Shown one piece after another: positions 24,866 to 36,400 of a DNA stretch of 64,000 nucleotides. The notes beneath the pieces were generated by a model that saw nothing but the letters and a program-made list of their open reading frames with translations, did no database searches and was not told the origin of the DNA. Position 1 is the first letter of the stretch, and every line of letters starts with the position of its first letter. A program made the position numbers and the translations under genes. Origin of the DNA: Bedellia somnulentella. Taxonomy: Eukaryota; Arthropoda; Insecta; Lepidoptera; Bedelliidae. The stretch covers positions 1,922,001 to 1,986,000 of the forward strand of contig OY755174.1 of NCBI GenBank assembly GCA_963576735.1, in the 5' to 3' direction.

Positions 24866-25376
24866 GATTATATTTAAGTGTAAATAAGCGAGAGCTGCTG
24901 CTGAATACGATATTATATCATGTTGTTTACACATTGCGAGTATTGAGCTCGGGGTTAAAGTAAGAATTAGAAATTTAAATCCATCGCTTGTTTTGTAACT
25001 TGACTTAAATCTACGCATCAGCATGACAGCATTAAGTCCTAAAATTAACATATTACTAACTTTAAATCCAGTGTATTGATTACAATCAATTTATTTACTT
25101 AACATTTGGATATGTTTTTGTAGGCGGTAAAAGTAATCAAAGGTCATGTTAGAGTCTATACTTAAGTAATCTACAAAAATCCCAATAGAAGTACTAGATT
25201 CATACAGGTCTTTAGTTAATCATTAAAATTATTCGTTGTCGATTTTCCTCTCGAATATTTACTCATCTTTTAAGTGGACCAGTATTTAAAGGTACTTAAC
25301 AGTTAAAGTCTTCTTGACCGTGACCTTCGTTATACAACTCATAATTCAGCACCTAACTTAAAATCGTTGATAATTG

Positions 25377-25580
25377 CCGTGTAGTGCCGGCTAAGAATGT
25401 CACTAAGCTACAAACGTGTGTGTACGGGTCTCGTAAGAGGCGACTATGGGTATGGAACTTTTTAATGTGGTTTTTGGGCGATGAGTTTGGAGACCCATCA
25501 CCAACGATACTTTATTTCTACCATCTTCTCTCCTATCAACTTCTAAAAGTGGCTGAGGAGTTTCTACCTCTGAAGCTGAA
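25377..25580 (+). repeat. Family A retroposon, 3'-incomplete
   Basis: From GCCGTGTAGTGCCGGC to TTTCTACCTCTGAAGCT. Confidence 0.75.
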
Positions 25581-25745
25581 GATGTATAATCTTCTCATGA
25601 CACCTACTCTTAAGTGACTTATCTCGTACTAATTTATGCATGTAATGTGACTTTTTATGCGCGTAATGAAGCACTAGTTCCATAATGAACATCTTTTCTT
25701 ATTACTAATTCTGTGCTCCTATGTATGTGCTAAGCCGTGAGTAAA

Positions 25746-25992
25746 TACATACATACATATACTCACGGCTATAAATCCCTAAAAGGGGTAGCCAGAGCTA
25801 AGGAATTAGAAATTCTTCAGCCACTTTTGGAAGTTGCGTGGGGAAAATATGGTAAAATAAAGGTTGTTGGTGATGGGTCTCAAACCGCATCGCCCAAAAA
25901 TCCCTTAAAAAGCCCCAATACCGTTAGTCGCCTCTTACGTACACCCGCCGGAAGAAATGGAGTAGTGCTATTCTAAGCCGACACTACACAGC
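25746..25992 (-). repeat. Family A retroposon, full length
   Basis: (ACAT)n tail at the left, CACTACACAGC at the right. Confidence 0.9.
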
Positions 25993-26114
25993 ATCAGTAT
26001 GAGTATATGTACGTATGTAATTATGTGCTCTCAAAGAATATGTTGTTTAAGAGAACAACATACATTAAGTTTCCGTATAAATGAGGAATAATAAGTGAAA
26101 TTATTTGCTAATTA

Positions 26115-26905
26115 CATACATACATACATAAACTCACGGCAATAAATCCCTACAGGGTGGAGCCAGTGCTCCGGAATAAGAAATTCCTCAGCAAATTTTG
26201 AAAGTTGTGTGGGGATTAAATTGTAAAGCAAAGGTTTTTGGTGATGGGTATCCAACCGCATCGCCCAATAATCAGTTAAAAGGACCTAACACTCTGTGTC
26301 CCTCAAGCCATAATCCCTAAATTTTAAAACTTCATGAAATTGATTTTGATCAATGCTAAAAAATAGTGCATAAATAGTGCTAAATAGGCCATAGGCCAGA
26401 TAAATAGTGCTATTATGGTTAAAAAGTTATAGCTGAAGTTTATTGAGGATTATGGCTTGAGGTTCAAGCCATAATCCTCATCTCTGCAGCAAACAAACGG
26501 TGCGGCCTAGAGTCTAGGTTAAGGTTTCAAAAAATAGTGCATAAATAGTGCTCACGCTATGCCAATTCCCAGAAGGAACCGTTCATTGGTTCCGGAGTTA
26601 TTAAGATTTCCTGATGAGGATTATGGCTTGAGGTTTTGATAACCTCAAATATCTCCGTAATGTCTGCAGCTATTCGGTTGAAAGTTATGTCAAAAAATAG
26701 TGCTTCCGGACTATAATTATTTCCATCCGATTTATTAAGCCCAAGTATCTAAATAAAAAGCATTAACTTTCACATACATTTCTGTCCAGGTACACTCCAG
26801 CAGAAAAGTGATAATGTCTTATATAATGTCGTGAAAATCACTCTTAGCCTATTACTAACACCCTCGAGAAGAAATGGTTGAGTGCTATTCTAAGCCACTA
26901 CACAG
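26115..26905 (-). repeat. Diverged family A retroposon split by a hairpin-rich insert
   Basis: 26115-26312 and 26862-26905 look like the two halves of one copy. The ~550 bp between them are unrelated to family A. Confidence 0.5.
26314..26640. repeat. Inverted-repeat cluster with a perfect 17-bp hairpin
   Basis: TGAGGATTATGGCTTGA (26444-26460), a 3-nt loop, then its exact reverse complement (26464-26480). The same motif recurs near 26315 (CCTCAAGCCATAATCC) and near 26616 (TGAGGATTATGGCTTGAGG). AAATAGTGC also repeats many times here. Confidence 0.85.
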
Positions 26906-26924
26906 CTTATTTGCTAATTACATA

Positions 26925-27168
26925 AGATAAACGTTCACGCCATGTATCCCCAAAGGGGTTGGCAGAAGTACCTATACTTATGAACAACGTGACAGCGACA
27001 CCTAGTGTTCAAAGTAGGTACCCCATTTTGCTTAGACAGTGTTACTCACGTCATAGGGGGCAGGCCTATCGCCTTTTTGTACGAATACACTGTCACATGG
27101 CTAAGTACAACTCGGCCATGTGGGTTTCTTTACGATGTTTTCCCTCACCGTCAACAACCATGATAATA
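26925..27168 (-). repeat. Family B SINE, tRNA head missing
   Basis: Antisense; CACGCCATGTATCCCC to ACAACCATGATAA, then interrupted by family C. Confidence 0.8.
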
Positions 27169-27169
27169 A

Positions 27170-27330
27170 ATGAAGGAAAGAAAAATTTCGACACCGGCGG
27201 GGATCGAACCCGCGAACTCTGGTATGCGCCCCCGTCATTGACACTTTAGCTCAATTGGTAGAGCGACGGGGGCGTATACCCGAGGGCGCGGGTTCGATCC
27301 CCGCCGGTGTCGATATTTTTCTTTCTAAAT
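27170..27330. repeat. Two family C tRNA-like sequences head to head
   Basis: 27170-27232 is a minus-strand fragment and 27234-27330 a plus-strand copy. They pair as inverted arms of about 47 bp around a ~30-nt spacer. B boxes GGGTTCGATCCCCGCC on both strands. These are SINE heads rather than tRNA genes. Confidence 0.75.
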
Positions 27331-27423
27331 TCCTCCAAATACGGTATTGAGTCCACAATATGTTTCATCTATGATCATATATCTGTAGAACTGTAAATTC
27401 ATGTCAAAAAGACATTGGCAAGA

Positions 27424-27451
27424 CTGCGGAGGAAAAAAATGCTCCGCAGTT
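27424..27451. repeat. Short hairpin
   Basis: ACTGCGGAG and CTCCGCAGT arms around a ~10-nt A-rich loop, just left of the MITE. Confidence 0.7.
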
Positions 27452-27476
27452 ACACTGAGTGAACAGCGCGTTGTTA

Positions 27477-27712
27477 GGGTGTTTTTAATATCGTGCGGAT
27501 ATCATCACGCGTGCGGGATTGCCCCGCATGCGTAAGCCCCGCAAATGTCCTTTTCATAAAAGTATTTATTATAATGCGTGGAATACGGACGCGGGACGCG
27601 GGGGCAGCAGCACCGCGACATATAGACTATCGGGTTTCACGCTGCGTGAAATTTTCTGCATGCGGGGCAATACCGCACGCGTGACGAAATCCGCACGATA
27701 TTAAAAACACCC
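27477..27712. mobile_element. MITE with ~57-bp TIRs and TTA target-site duplication
   Basis: TIRs start GGGTGTTTTTAATATCGTGC and are close to perfect over about 57 bp. TTA flanks both ends (27474-27476, 27713-27715), as for PIF/Harbinger elements. The centre is GC-rich and does not encode a transposase. Confidence 0.8.
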
Positions 27713-27839
27713 TTACAGCGGAGCATACCCCGTCTCGTTAGGACACTAGATTCCGCGCAGACACGTCAGTGGCGCAAATGTAGCGAGGCAAATACAATTT
27801 TCACAAATAGCAAATAAAACAAAGACATCAACCAAAAAG

Positions 27840-27845
27840 TTTATT
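27840..27845 (-). terminator. Poly(A) signal of RpL19
   Basis: AATAAA on the minus strand about 44 nt downstream of the stop codon. Confidence 0.6.
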
Positions 27846-27888
27846 GGATGAAAAGATTTTATATTTTATCTTATATAACAAGTAGTGT

Positions 27889-30800
27889 TTACTTCTTAGC
27901 TGTAGTGACTGCGGCTTCGTCTTCCCGAGCAAAGGTCTGCAGTAATTCCTCTTTCTTGGCAGCGATACGCTCTTCACGTCGCTTGCGGGCTTCCTTCACC
28001 TTGTTACGACGGGCTTCAGCTTGGTCACTAAAAAAAAATTGCAAATGAATAAACTATTTTTTTCTACATAAGTTTACGGCTATTAACCTATATGATATGG
28101 AATATACATACATACATATTCTCACGCCGTTAGTTCCCATTGGGGTAGGCAGAGACTATCGATCGCCACTTTGTACGATCCTGGCACACTGATCTCTGGC
28201 TTCGTTTACATCCATCAATCTTTTCATACATGCTCTTTTATTCTTCATACTGCGGACACCTGCCTTTTTGAGCACATTTTCTATTTGATCCAAATGTGTC
28301 CTCCGAGGTCGTCCTATACTAACATTACCTTCCACATTGGCTCTATATATCTCTTTCACCAATTTACTGTCATCCATCCTCTCTATGTGCCCAAACCATC
28401 TCAACATTCCTTTTTCTATCTTTCTTACAATATCATCTTTTACACCACACCTTTCAAGAATAACATAATTCCTCACCCGATCACATAACCTTACATTACA
28501 CACTTTTCTGAGGGATCTCATTTCTACTGCATTCACTCTGCTTTCATGCTTCTTCTGCCACACCCAACATTCACTGCCATACATAAGCGTAGGAACAAGG
28601 ACAGCATCATGCACAGCCATTCGGGCCTTTTCAGACACCGACTGACTAGACATTAGACTATCCAGTGCGCCATTTACCGCATTACCCTTTTTCACTCTTC
28701 TCTCGATATCTTCATCACACTTTCCATCCCTAGTAAACAAACTTCCCAAATATACAAACTCTTTCACTTGTTCCACTTTCTTACCATTAATCTCAATCAC
28801 GCATTCGGTCATATTCACCTCTCTCTCAAAAACCATAGTTTTTGTTTATATGAAATATATAATTCGGTATGCAAAGTTTTACTAAAGTGATGCTGATTAC
28901 AAGACCATTTCGAGATATTATGGTCATAAACAATATTTTCTTGAAATTATATCAATTGAAGCTAAGATGACTGTTATTTTATCAAAAAACTGTAACAGTG
29001 TTTGACCTTCAATGTTGTTTCAAAGACACGGTGTTCAGTTTATTAATAAAATATCGAAAATCATTGGTTGGTTTAGTATAATATCGTAATAATTTCATTT
29101 GACATCACAAATTCGTGATGTGTTTTGCAATCAGCAACATTTTTATAAAACATTTCGCTTCATTTGCATGTCGCTACGTGATTTTATCGATCGATGACGT
29201 CATTAAGTACAAAAGATGAACAATCTTTAAAACATCATAACTTTACAATTACTCATTTTAAATGGAAAATATTCAAATCAGTCTTTTATTTTCGTGTTTA
29301 CTATCAAATAAAAATATTAAATAAATACCGAAAAAAAACTTTGCATACCGAATTGTTAGAGATTGATATCCAACCACAATCTTAGTAGCTTCATTAAAAA
29401 AACAGGGGAATATCTGGAGGATTAGAATTGGAATGTCGTTTTCAGATCCCCATTTTTTACGCCAATGAGGATTTTCGGATAGATTCTTTATTGCTAAGAA
29501 TGACTCCCAAGGGGGAAATCTGGAGTAGTATTGGAAGTACCACCTACAGGGCTACCCAGCATAAAATTTTAAAATGTATATTTTTTAACTCTTTCTCTCT
29601 GCTCCTTTGCCTCCACCATAAAATGTTCAGAACATTTTGGCTTACTATAATGGTTTTTAGACCCAGAAAATTACACTCATAAATTCAGAATGTGACATAT
29701 TCCTGTTTGGTTCCAATGATCTTTTAAATTTATCAGATAATAAGTCAGGTGATTCTGCCTGCAATTTCTAGGGTAAAATAAAGAGGATATCATAGCATCA
29801 GAGGGCATATTAATCTGTTGGTCTGAATAAGGCATACCATAAGATTTATTCATGTAATATTTTTTTTAATAAAAAATCAATTTAATCTAGATTAATACCT
29901 AACTAAATAGTTTTATTAGCAAATATTAAATTAACTTATAATGTATGATTTTAAATACTAGATTGATATGTGCCCTGTAGTGCCAGCATAGAATAGCACT
30001 ACCCCTTTTTACACATACAGACAACTAAGGGTATGGGTCCTATAGACCTATCAATAAAAGACTAACAAGACCACTACCTCAACTAAACAGAAGAAGCCTA
30101 AGAATGAAAACAGGATTCATCACTGGTCACTCACTGCTCATTGAATAAGCACTTTCACAACATCAGTGTAACAGATAGTCCTCTGTGCAGAGCATGCATG
30201 GAGGCCGAGGAGACAGTAAATCACGTCATGTTTGAGTGCCAGGCTCTAAACAGCCCTTACTCAAAAGATAGGACAAGAACAGGTAGTACAAAAACCTTTT
30301 TAAAAGACTTAGGACAACTCGAAAGATTTTGGACAGAGTTAGGGTGGATTGAATAAGATGGCCAGGGCCCACGTAAAAAAGTTCCATTAGGGAACTATGT
30401 GCGGAAACCAAATTACTAATCTATCTATTTAAGATAATTTATTTTTACTATCTTGTTCCTATCAACTTCCAAACGTGACTGATGAGTTTCTAGGTCTGAA
30501 GCTCTGGTTACCCTTTTTTTTATTTATGGCCGTGGGTATATGTATGTATGATGTGTGGTATCAAAATAAAACAGAACCCTTGTGAGTAGATACAGCTTAG
30601 TGATTCAAGCTCTTCCACTTTCTTAATTTATTCAGTGACATTCACTGTATACAGTCAGGGTTTTCATCTTATAAACATAATGATTAATCCATCACAAAAA
30701 GTAAATAATATGAAGAGTTTTCAAGTGACTTTCTATAATCCAATCAGAAGAAATGCTTTTAGTAACTTTTAGATAAGACTGCATTAGTTCCATAATGTAC

Positions 30801-32739
30801 ACTACAAGCTTTTTAGTACAACAATGGACCTGATATCTTGATTACCTAAAACTCCATAATGAATTAAAAAAAAGGAATGGTATAAGTAGCACAAATCATA
30901 AAATAAAGATTAGTTTTTCATTATCAACTGGGCAGTAACCAATCAAGACTGAGAATTTAGCATGGCCCCAGCAATTTTGTGTACAGTTAGGAATATGACA
31001 GAATATTGGTATCTTACCTAAGCATCTTGGTTCTTGCCTTCTCAGCCTTCTTTCTGTGGATGTACTCCATAAGTACACGCTTGTTCTTGAACACATTACC
31101 CTTTGCCTTCATGTACAGGGCGTGGTAAAGATGCCTGTCAATCTTCTTAGCATCTCTGTATTTGAGCAGCAATTTACGGAGAACCCTTTGTCTTTGTACC
31201 CAAAGTTCCTGAAAACATTTGTTTTTAATAATATTAATTTGCACTAGAAATGGTGCCCATTTGGCTAGATATACAAGTACTGGTGACTGGTACTGTACTG
31301 ACTAATTGCTTGATCAGTAAATGTATGGCAACACATAGTTATTCATACATACATACATATACTCACGGCTATAAATGCCTAGATGGGGAAGCCAGAGCTA
31401 AGGGATTAGGAATTCCTCAGCCACTTTTGGAAATTTGAGTGGGAAAAAGATGGTAAAAAAAAGGTTGTTGGTGATGGGTCTCCATCCGCATCGCCAAAAC
31501 TCCCTTAAAAGCCCCAATACCGTTAGTTGCCTCTTTCGTACACCCACCGAAAGAAATGGGGTAGTGCTATCCTAAGCCAACACTACACAGCATTCATAAC
31601 AATATAATAATTACAAATTTTAATAAGTTGGTAATTAATGTTATACCCACTTCCATAAAATTTATATTAGTTGCGTGATAAGTAATTAATAATCCTCAAA
31701 CACTGGTTTTTTTTTAGTTGCTTTAGGTGATGGAGTTGGAGACCCATCACTTATCTTTATTTCTACCATCTTGTCCCCGTCAATTTCCAAATGTGGCTGA
31801 GGACTTTCTAGCTCTGAAGCTCTGGCTACACCTTGTAAGGATTTGCCGTGAGTACATGCATGTATGTTCCAAGCTGAGTGGACATTGACTTCATATATAA
31901 ATGCCTGTGCGGCTAAGAAGAAGTCATTACATGCTAAAAAATAGGCTCCCACTTAACAACTTTCCCTTATACTGAAATCAATGTTAAATACAATTAGAGT
32001 TCTGTACTGTATTGTTCTTTACTTATACTATATCAGCTACCAATGATGTTTCACAAAGATATTCCCTATAACTAACAACCTCATCTTACTCATGAAAACA
32101 AAAAATATATCATAATTGTCAAAATACTCAGAACAAGTAATATAAGATTAATTAATCACATAATACAATACAATAACTTACTTTTACTGGCATACGCGCA
32201 TTTGCTGTACCTTTTCTTTTACCGAAACCACAGTGACGACCCTTACGTCTGGCTTCTGTGTTCTTACGGACTCGCGCGCGAGAGTGTACTGCTACAGGCT
32301 TCTTGATGACAAGACCATCCTTGATCATCTTACGGATGTTCTGTCCTAAAATATTAAGATTGAATTCATATTAGCTTGAGCCATAACAGCAGTAGTAACA
32401 GATGAAAGAAAAACAAACACATGCGAACTTACTTGAGTTGGTGTTGGCAATCTCATTGATTTCATTAGGATCCAGCCATACTTTCTTCTTACCACATCTC
32501 ATAACAGAGGCTGCAAGCCTCTTCTGTAGTTTGAGGGAACTGAAAAAATATATTTTGCGTTAGTGACCACATGGCTAAAGTGGCCGAGCCGAACGAATAT
32601 CAACAGCACTGCTAAAATGTTTAGTAATAAAGCTTGTAGCAACAAATTTTCATATATATTGGACAAATCAATAAGAAGAAAGCCCAGTGAGTCACAATAA
32701 ACTAAAATATTAAATTTTATTTATTAATTCTAACCTCAT
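27889..32739 (-). CDS. RpL19: 60S ribosomal protein L19 (5 exons, 201 aa)
   Basis: Exons on the minus strand: 32739-32735 (ATGAG), 32539-32433, 32345-32182, 31208-31018, 28027-27889. The spliced 606 nt encode a protein starting [20 protein letters not shown], with [16 protein letters not shown], the basic stretch [20 protein letters not shown], and ending EAAVTTAKK. This is the eukaryotic L19 (eL19) pattern at the expected length. It is a large-subunit structural protein of the cytoplasmic ribosome. The start codon is split from the rest by an intron only two bases into codon 2, common in ribosomal protein genes. Upstream on the minus strand is a pyrimidine run CTTTCTT near 32773-32767, consistent with a TOP-type 5' end. 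A poly(A) signal AATAAA lies at 27845-27840. The roughly 3-kb last intron has been filled with LINE and SINE debris and a 494-bp TIR element. Confidence 0.98.
28108..28836 (-). mobile_element. 5'-truncated RTE-like LINE (RT C-terminus and 3' end)
   Basis: An open frame of 226 codons (28836-28156) reads [20 protein letters not shown], then [13 protein letters not shown], then [16 protein letters not shown], then [19 protein letters not shown]. This is the C-terminal part of RTE-type RT proteins. The 3' end has CCCCAATGGGAACTAACGGC then GTGAGAATATGTATGTATG. It lies within the last RpL19 intron. Family A shares the tail. Confidence 0.85.
28861..29354. mobile_element. 494-bp TIR element, copy 1
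   Basis: Ends are inverted copies of AATTCGGTATGCAAAGTTTT. A second copy in opposite orientation is at 40559-41056. No transposase is encoded. RpL19 last intron. Confidence 0.85.
29973..30551 (+). repeat. Family A retroposon split by a LINE fragment
   Basis: Head 29973-30020 and tail 30425-30551 belong to family A. 30021-30424 is foreign. Confidence 0.6.
30040..30410 (+). mobile_element. LINE 3' fragment: RNase H-type tail with CCHC-like motif
   Basis: The frame gives [12 protein letters not shown], then [20 protein letters not shown], then FWTELGWIE and a stop. This matches the C-terminal end of RNase-H-bearing LINE polyproteins. A frame break falls near 30140. Confidence 0.65.
31345..31591 (-). 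repeat. Family A retroposon, full length
   Basis: RpL19 intron 3. Flanked by ATTCATA-type short duplicates. Confidence 0.9.
31712..31866 (+). repeat. Family A retroposon, 5'-truncated, diverged
   Basis: GGAGTTGGAGACCCATCAC to GTGAGTACATGCATGTATG; RpL19 intron 3. Confidence 0.75.
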
Positions 32740-33428
32740 CTTGACGACGAGAAATCCAGCACACACAAGAAAGAAAAATGGCGGTGAGCTTTTTTTTAAA
32801 ATTTCTACACTAGTGTTGTAAAATCCGAAACTATTTTGGCTTTATTATGACATTTGCCGGTTGTTAACGGAAGCAGGAATGAATGAATTGTCTTTGGAAA
32901 AAACCTAACGTTGACGTATGTAGAGAACGTCATCGATTCATTGGAAAATACTGTTCATTCATTCAAATGTGGTCTGTCTGTTTTATTTTTATTGTGAAAT
33001 CAAAACAAACTGACTGAAGTTAAGCTATTTTCTTAAGTTTAATTAATTCAGGATAAGGTATTAAATCTAAATACCCGCTTAACACGAAATTGTGATAATT
33101 TTAGTTAACATATAGAAAATCCTTCTAAAAAATTCTAACGATTTAAAGTTTTTAAAACTTCAAGAAGTACGAAATGTTTTTTCTTTATTTGCGAAATCAC
33201 TAACTAAACTCATAAAATATATTAAATAGTTTGCTTAACATTGCAGTTAATTTTGTGCATTTTTGTCTCATTTCGAACATATGTAACTCGGTAATCATTT
33301 TCGTGCAATAACGATTATATACATACTCGTCGTGCAAGCAATTTCGATTCGAGTGGCAGTCAAACAAGCGAGTGAAGCAAGTCAGTCGCCCTAGATTTGT
33401 TCGAGAGATCGACGTTTTTACTGTTATT
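32740..33428. promoter_or_regulatory. Divergent promoter region between RpL19 and ACOX copy B
   Basis: Only 689 bp separate the two start codons, which face away from each other. The stretch holds both 5' UTRs and promoters and no recognisable repeat. On the RpL19 side a pyrimidine tract (TOP-like) lies about 30-45 bp from the ATG. No TATA box at a convincing distance was recognised for either gene. Confidence 0.6.
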
Positions 33429-36400
33429 ATGGCGGCTCCGAAATCGAAAGTTAACGCAGATTTGCAGAAAGAAAGAAATAAATGCACTTTCAATACTGAG
33501 GAACTAACCAACGTTATTGATGGTGGTGTAGAAAAAACTGAAGAAAGACACAAAAGAGGTTTGTCAATTTTTGTTTAATATTTCCATGAAGTAACTTAAC
33601 TGTTGACCCATGGACTGGGATGTTTATCTTGTTACTAATTACTCATTACACTTTGTAGCTTATAAAATCATTAAGTTAACTCAATACTCTCATTTTCCTA
33701 CAGAATATGTTTTTGCAGATGAATTTATTGTGCAATATGATTGAGTAATAAAACTGTTCCTTATTTCTTTATGCCTGCCTTTCAAATCACAATAATATCT
33801 TCTGTCTTATATTAAAATTAAAATGTTTTCAACAATAATTGAACTTACCATTTGCCAGTTATATTAATTTGTTGTCTGTTTATAATATAGTATCATACTT
33901 TACTTACTTTCCCTACTGCTGCACAAATGCTCTGCATATTTTACTTTCATGCTATCAAAATATGATCAGGATCTTATGTGATTACAATTTTTATTTTTAT
34001 TGTTGTTAAAATTGGCCTACATTATGCTAAAAAGTACCTGAATTTATTAATGTATCCTTTATTCATACTTAATACCCCATTTAAAATAGTTTGCCCCTAA
34101 TTTGGTATAATTGGCTTCATTAATCTGAATAAAAGATGTTATTAAAGGAAAGAAAAATTTCGACACTGGCGGGGGGGGCAACTTAGGGTTGCATATTAAT
34201 TTGTCAAAAATTTTGTTCCAAATAAATTAAATTAATCACCACTTCATACAGTCCTGGCAAACCCCCCTACAACTACATAATAATACAATAAAAATAAAAT
34301 TATACAATAAGTAACACTGACAGCTCTGACTTCAGTACCAATGGTAAAATGGTGAAAGATATTGTGCGATGGTAGATGTAATTGTAAAAAAGATACAAAA
34401 AAGAATGTTCAAATGGTTTAGGCAATTAAAAAAGAATAGAAAATTTGTTAAGATGATATCTAGAGCCAATGTGGATGGTAATGTCAGTATAAGATGACCA
34501 CGGAGACACATTCAGATCAAATAGAGAATGGGCTCAAATTAAAGTCTTAAGGATAGAAGGGGATGTATAAATGATTGCTGAATGTAGATGATGCTTTGGT
34601 TTTTTGTCAGGATTACACAAAGTGGCGATTGATAGTCTCTGCCTAGCCCAATGGGCAGATATCCAAATGGCGTGAGTATATGTATGTTTGTATTATGAAC
34701 TTATTTTGCTATTTGCAAAAACTTTTCCTTCAAGTTATTAATCTATTAGGCTGTGGACAGTGCATTGTCGTGGTCGTAAGAGGGCAGGCCCATCGCCGGT
34801 TTTATACAAACAGGGACCGACCCAGGATTTGAACCAAAACCTCTTTTTATTAGAAGCGGTTGCATTCCCACGAACTACTAAATTTAATTATTCTTAAAGT
34901 TGTTATAAATTTCTGGCACAATTTTATGCGTCATTATTGTATTGTTATTTATATTTTGTTATCAGTGTGTGGCTTACTGATACTGACTTAGCAAGAGCAA
35001 TGTTAGGTCACTAAACTGACCCTACAAAACAATATATGCATACATATACTTACACTCAAGGCTATGAATCTCATAATGGGGTACCCAGGGCCCGGAGATT
35101 AGAATCACTGTAAGAAGCGTAGCAAGCATCACGCGCAGACACATTTACTGTCCCAAAATGCAAAACGAATGTTGGTAAAATCAACCACTGTATAGGCTGA
35201 TGCAAACTTATAATCTTTTGAGTAAATCACATCAACTAGATATATTCAATGATAGTGTGGAATTGTTCAAGGGCAAAATCCTCGGAAAGGCGGTATAGGT
35301 TCCCACTTTTCTATATTGCCTCATTGATAGTTCGCATTTTTTAATTTGTTTTATGTTGTAATTACTTTGTTAAATAATACTGACACAATTAATTGTTCTG
35401 ACATATTTATTGTATTTTAAATTATATTTTAACTTCATTTCACATTATTATCAATGTATAAACAATTAGTTCTTTAGCTTTAGTATTTTAATATATATAT
35501 TTTTTATTTTATTTTATTGTAGGTTACTCTGCTTACCCAATCTGACATTAAATTTACTTAGAATTCCTTAACTTAATTTATTTTATTTAAGTTTCAATTG
35601 TCATGCCTAATAATTTAATTTAAATTTTGATTTCACGGAATAATATTCTTTCATACTTATAAATAAAGAATAAATAAAGGAAAGAAAAATTTCGACACAG
35701 GCGGGAATCGAACCCGCGACCTCGGGTATACGCCCCGACGCTCTGCCAACTGAGCCACCGGCTGCCAGTGCGAAATTCTTCTATCCTTTATTTCTTTTAC
35801 ACGTTTAAGTAGTGTTTGCGTTTCCTACAAAAAAAATTCTTTCCTTTATTTATTCTTTATTTATTAGTAATAATCCCCACATGAGGTTTTCATGAACAAA
35901 AAGATTTAAAATATTGTTTAATGTCAATTTAAAATTAATATTATAACCATTGCTATTTTTAACTTACTTTGTAAATTCTATTTTTTATATAGAATTCACT
36001 AAAATTTAATGTGTGTAATTATCAAAATTGTATTTCATATGCTGACCTGTAATTGGTTTAAGGACCAGCTGTATATACCTGTTTTTATTTATGTGATATT
36101 TCTGTTCTTGAACTGTTGGTTGGCTTTAAATAAATAAATAAATAAAAAAAGCATTGTCTAATAAATATCGCCCAAAAACACTTTAAAAGCCGCAATGAGG
36201 CGTCTCATACGACACCCGCTGAAAGAAATGAGTTTGCGCTATTCTAAGCCGTTTCTTAGGTAAAAACCCGACATAGCTCATTTGTTAGCCAACTTTTTAA
36301 AATTTAGTTAGGTTTAATGTTTAAATTTTATAGCGATATTTTGATTTTAATCATGTTTTTCTCAACATTAAATTAAAGTTCTAATGAAATCCAATTTAAA

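Larger units (their letters stand above)
24174..25376. other. Upstream region of ACOX copy A
   Basis: Holds the presumed promoter plus RTE 3' fragments (24375-24480 and 24797-24865) and a 53-bp tandem repeat. The rest is AT-rich. No TATA box could be assigned with confidence. Confidence 0.5.

Noticed and set aside
26959..27249. 96-aa ORF
   Set aside because: Chance frame through a family B SINE and a family C head.
27234..27310. A functional tRNA gene on the plus strand
   Set aside because: The same tRNA-like sequence recurs in several copies with SINE bodies and TSDs; the anticodon stem pairs poorly. It is the head of family C.
28171..28488. 105-aa plus-strand ORF
   Set aside because: Shadow of the RTE reverse-transcriptase frame on the other strand.
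32346..32432. Intronic snoRNA in RpL19
   Set aside because: Ribosomal protein introns often host snoRNAs, but no C/D or H/ACA box pair was found on the transcribed strand of introns 1 and 2.
33372..33428. Longer N-terminus for ACOX copy B starting at 33372
   Set aside because: That position is GTG, not ATG; the ATG at 33429 gives the usual short ACOX start.
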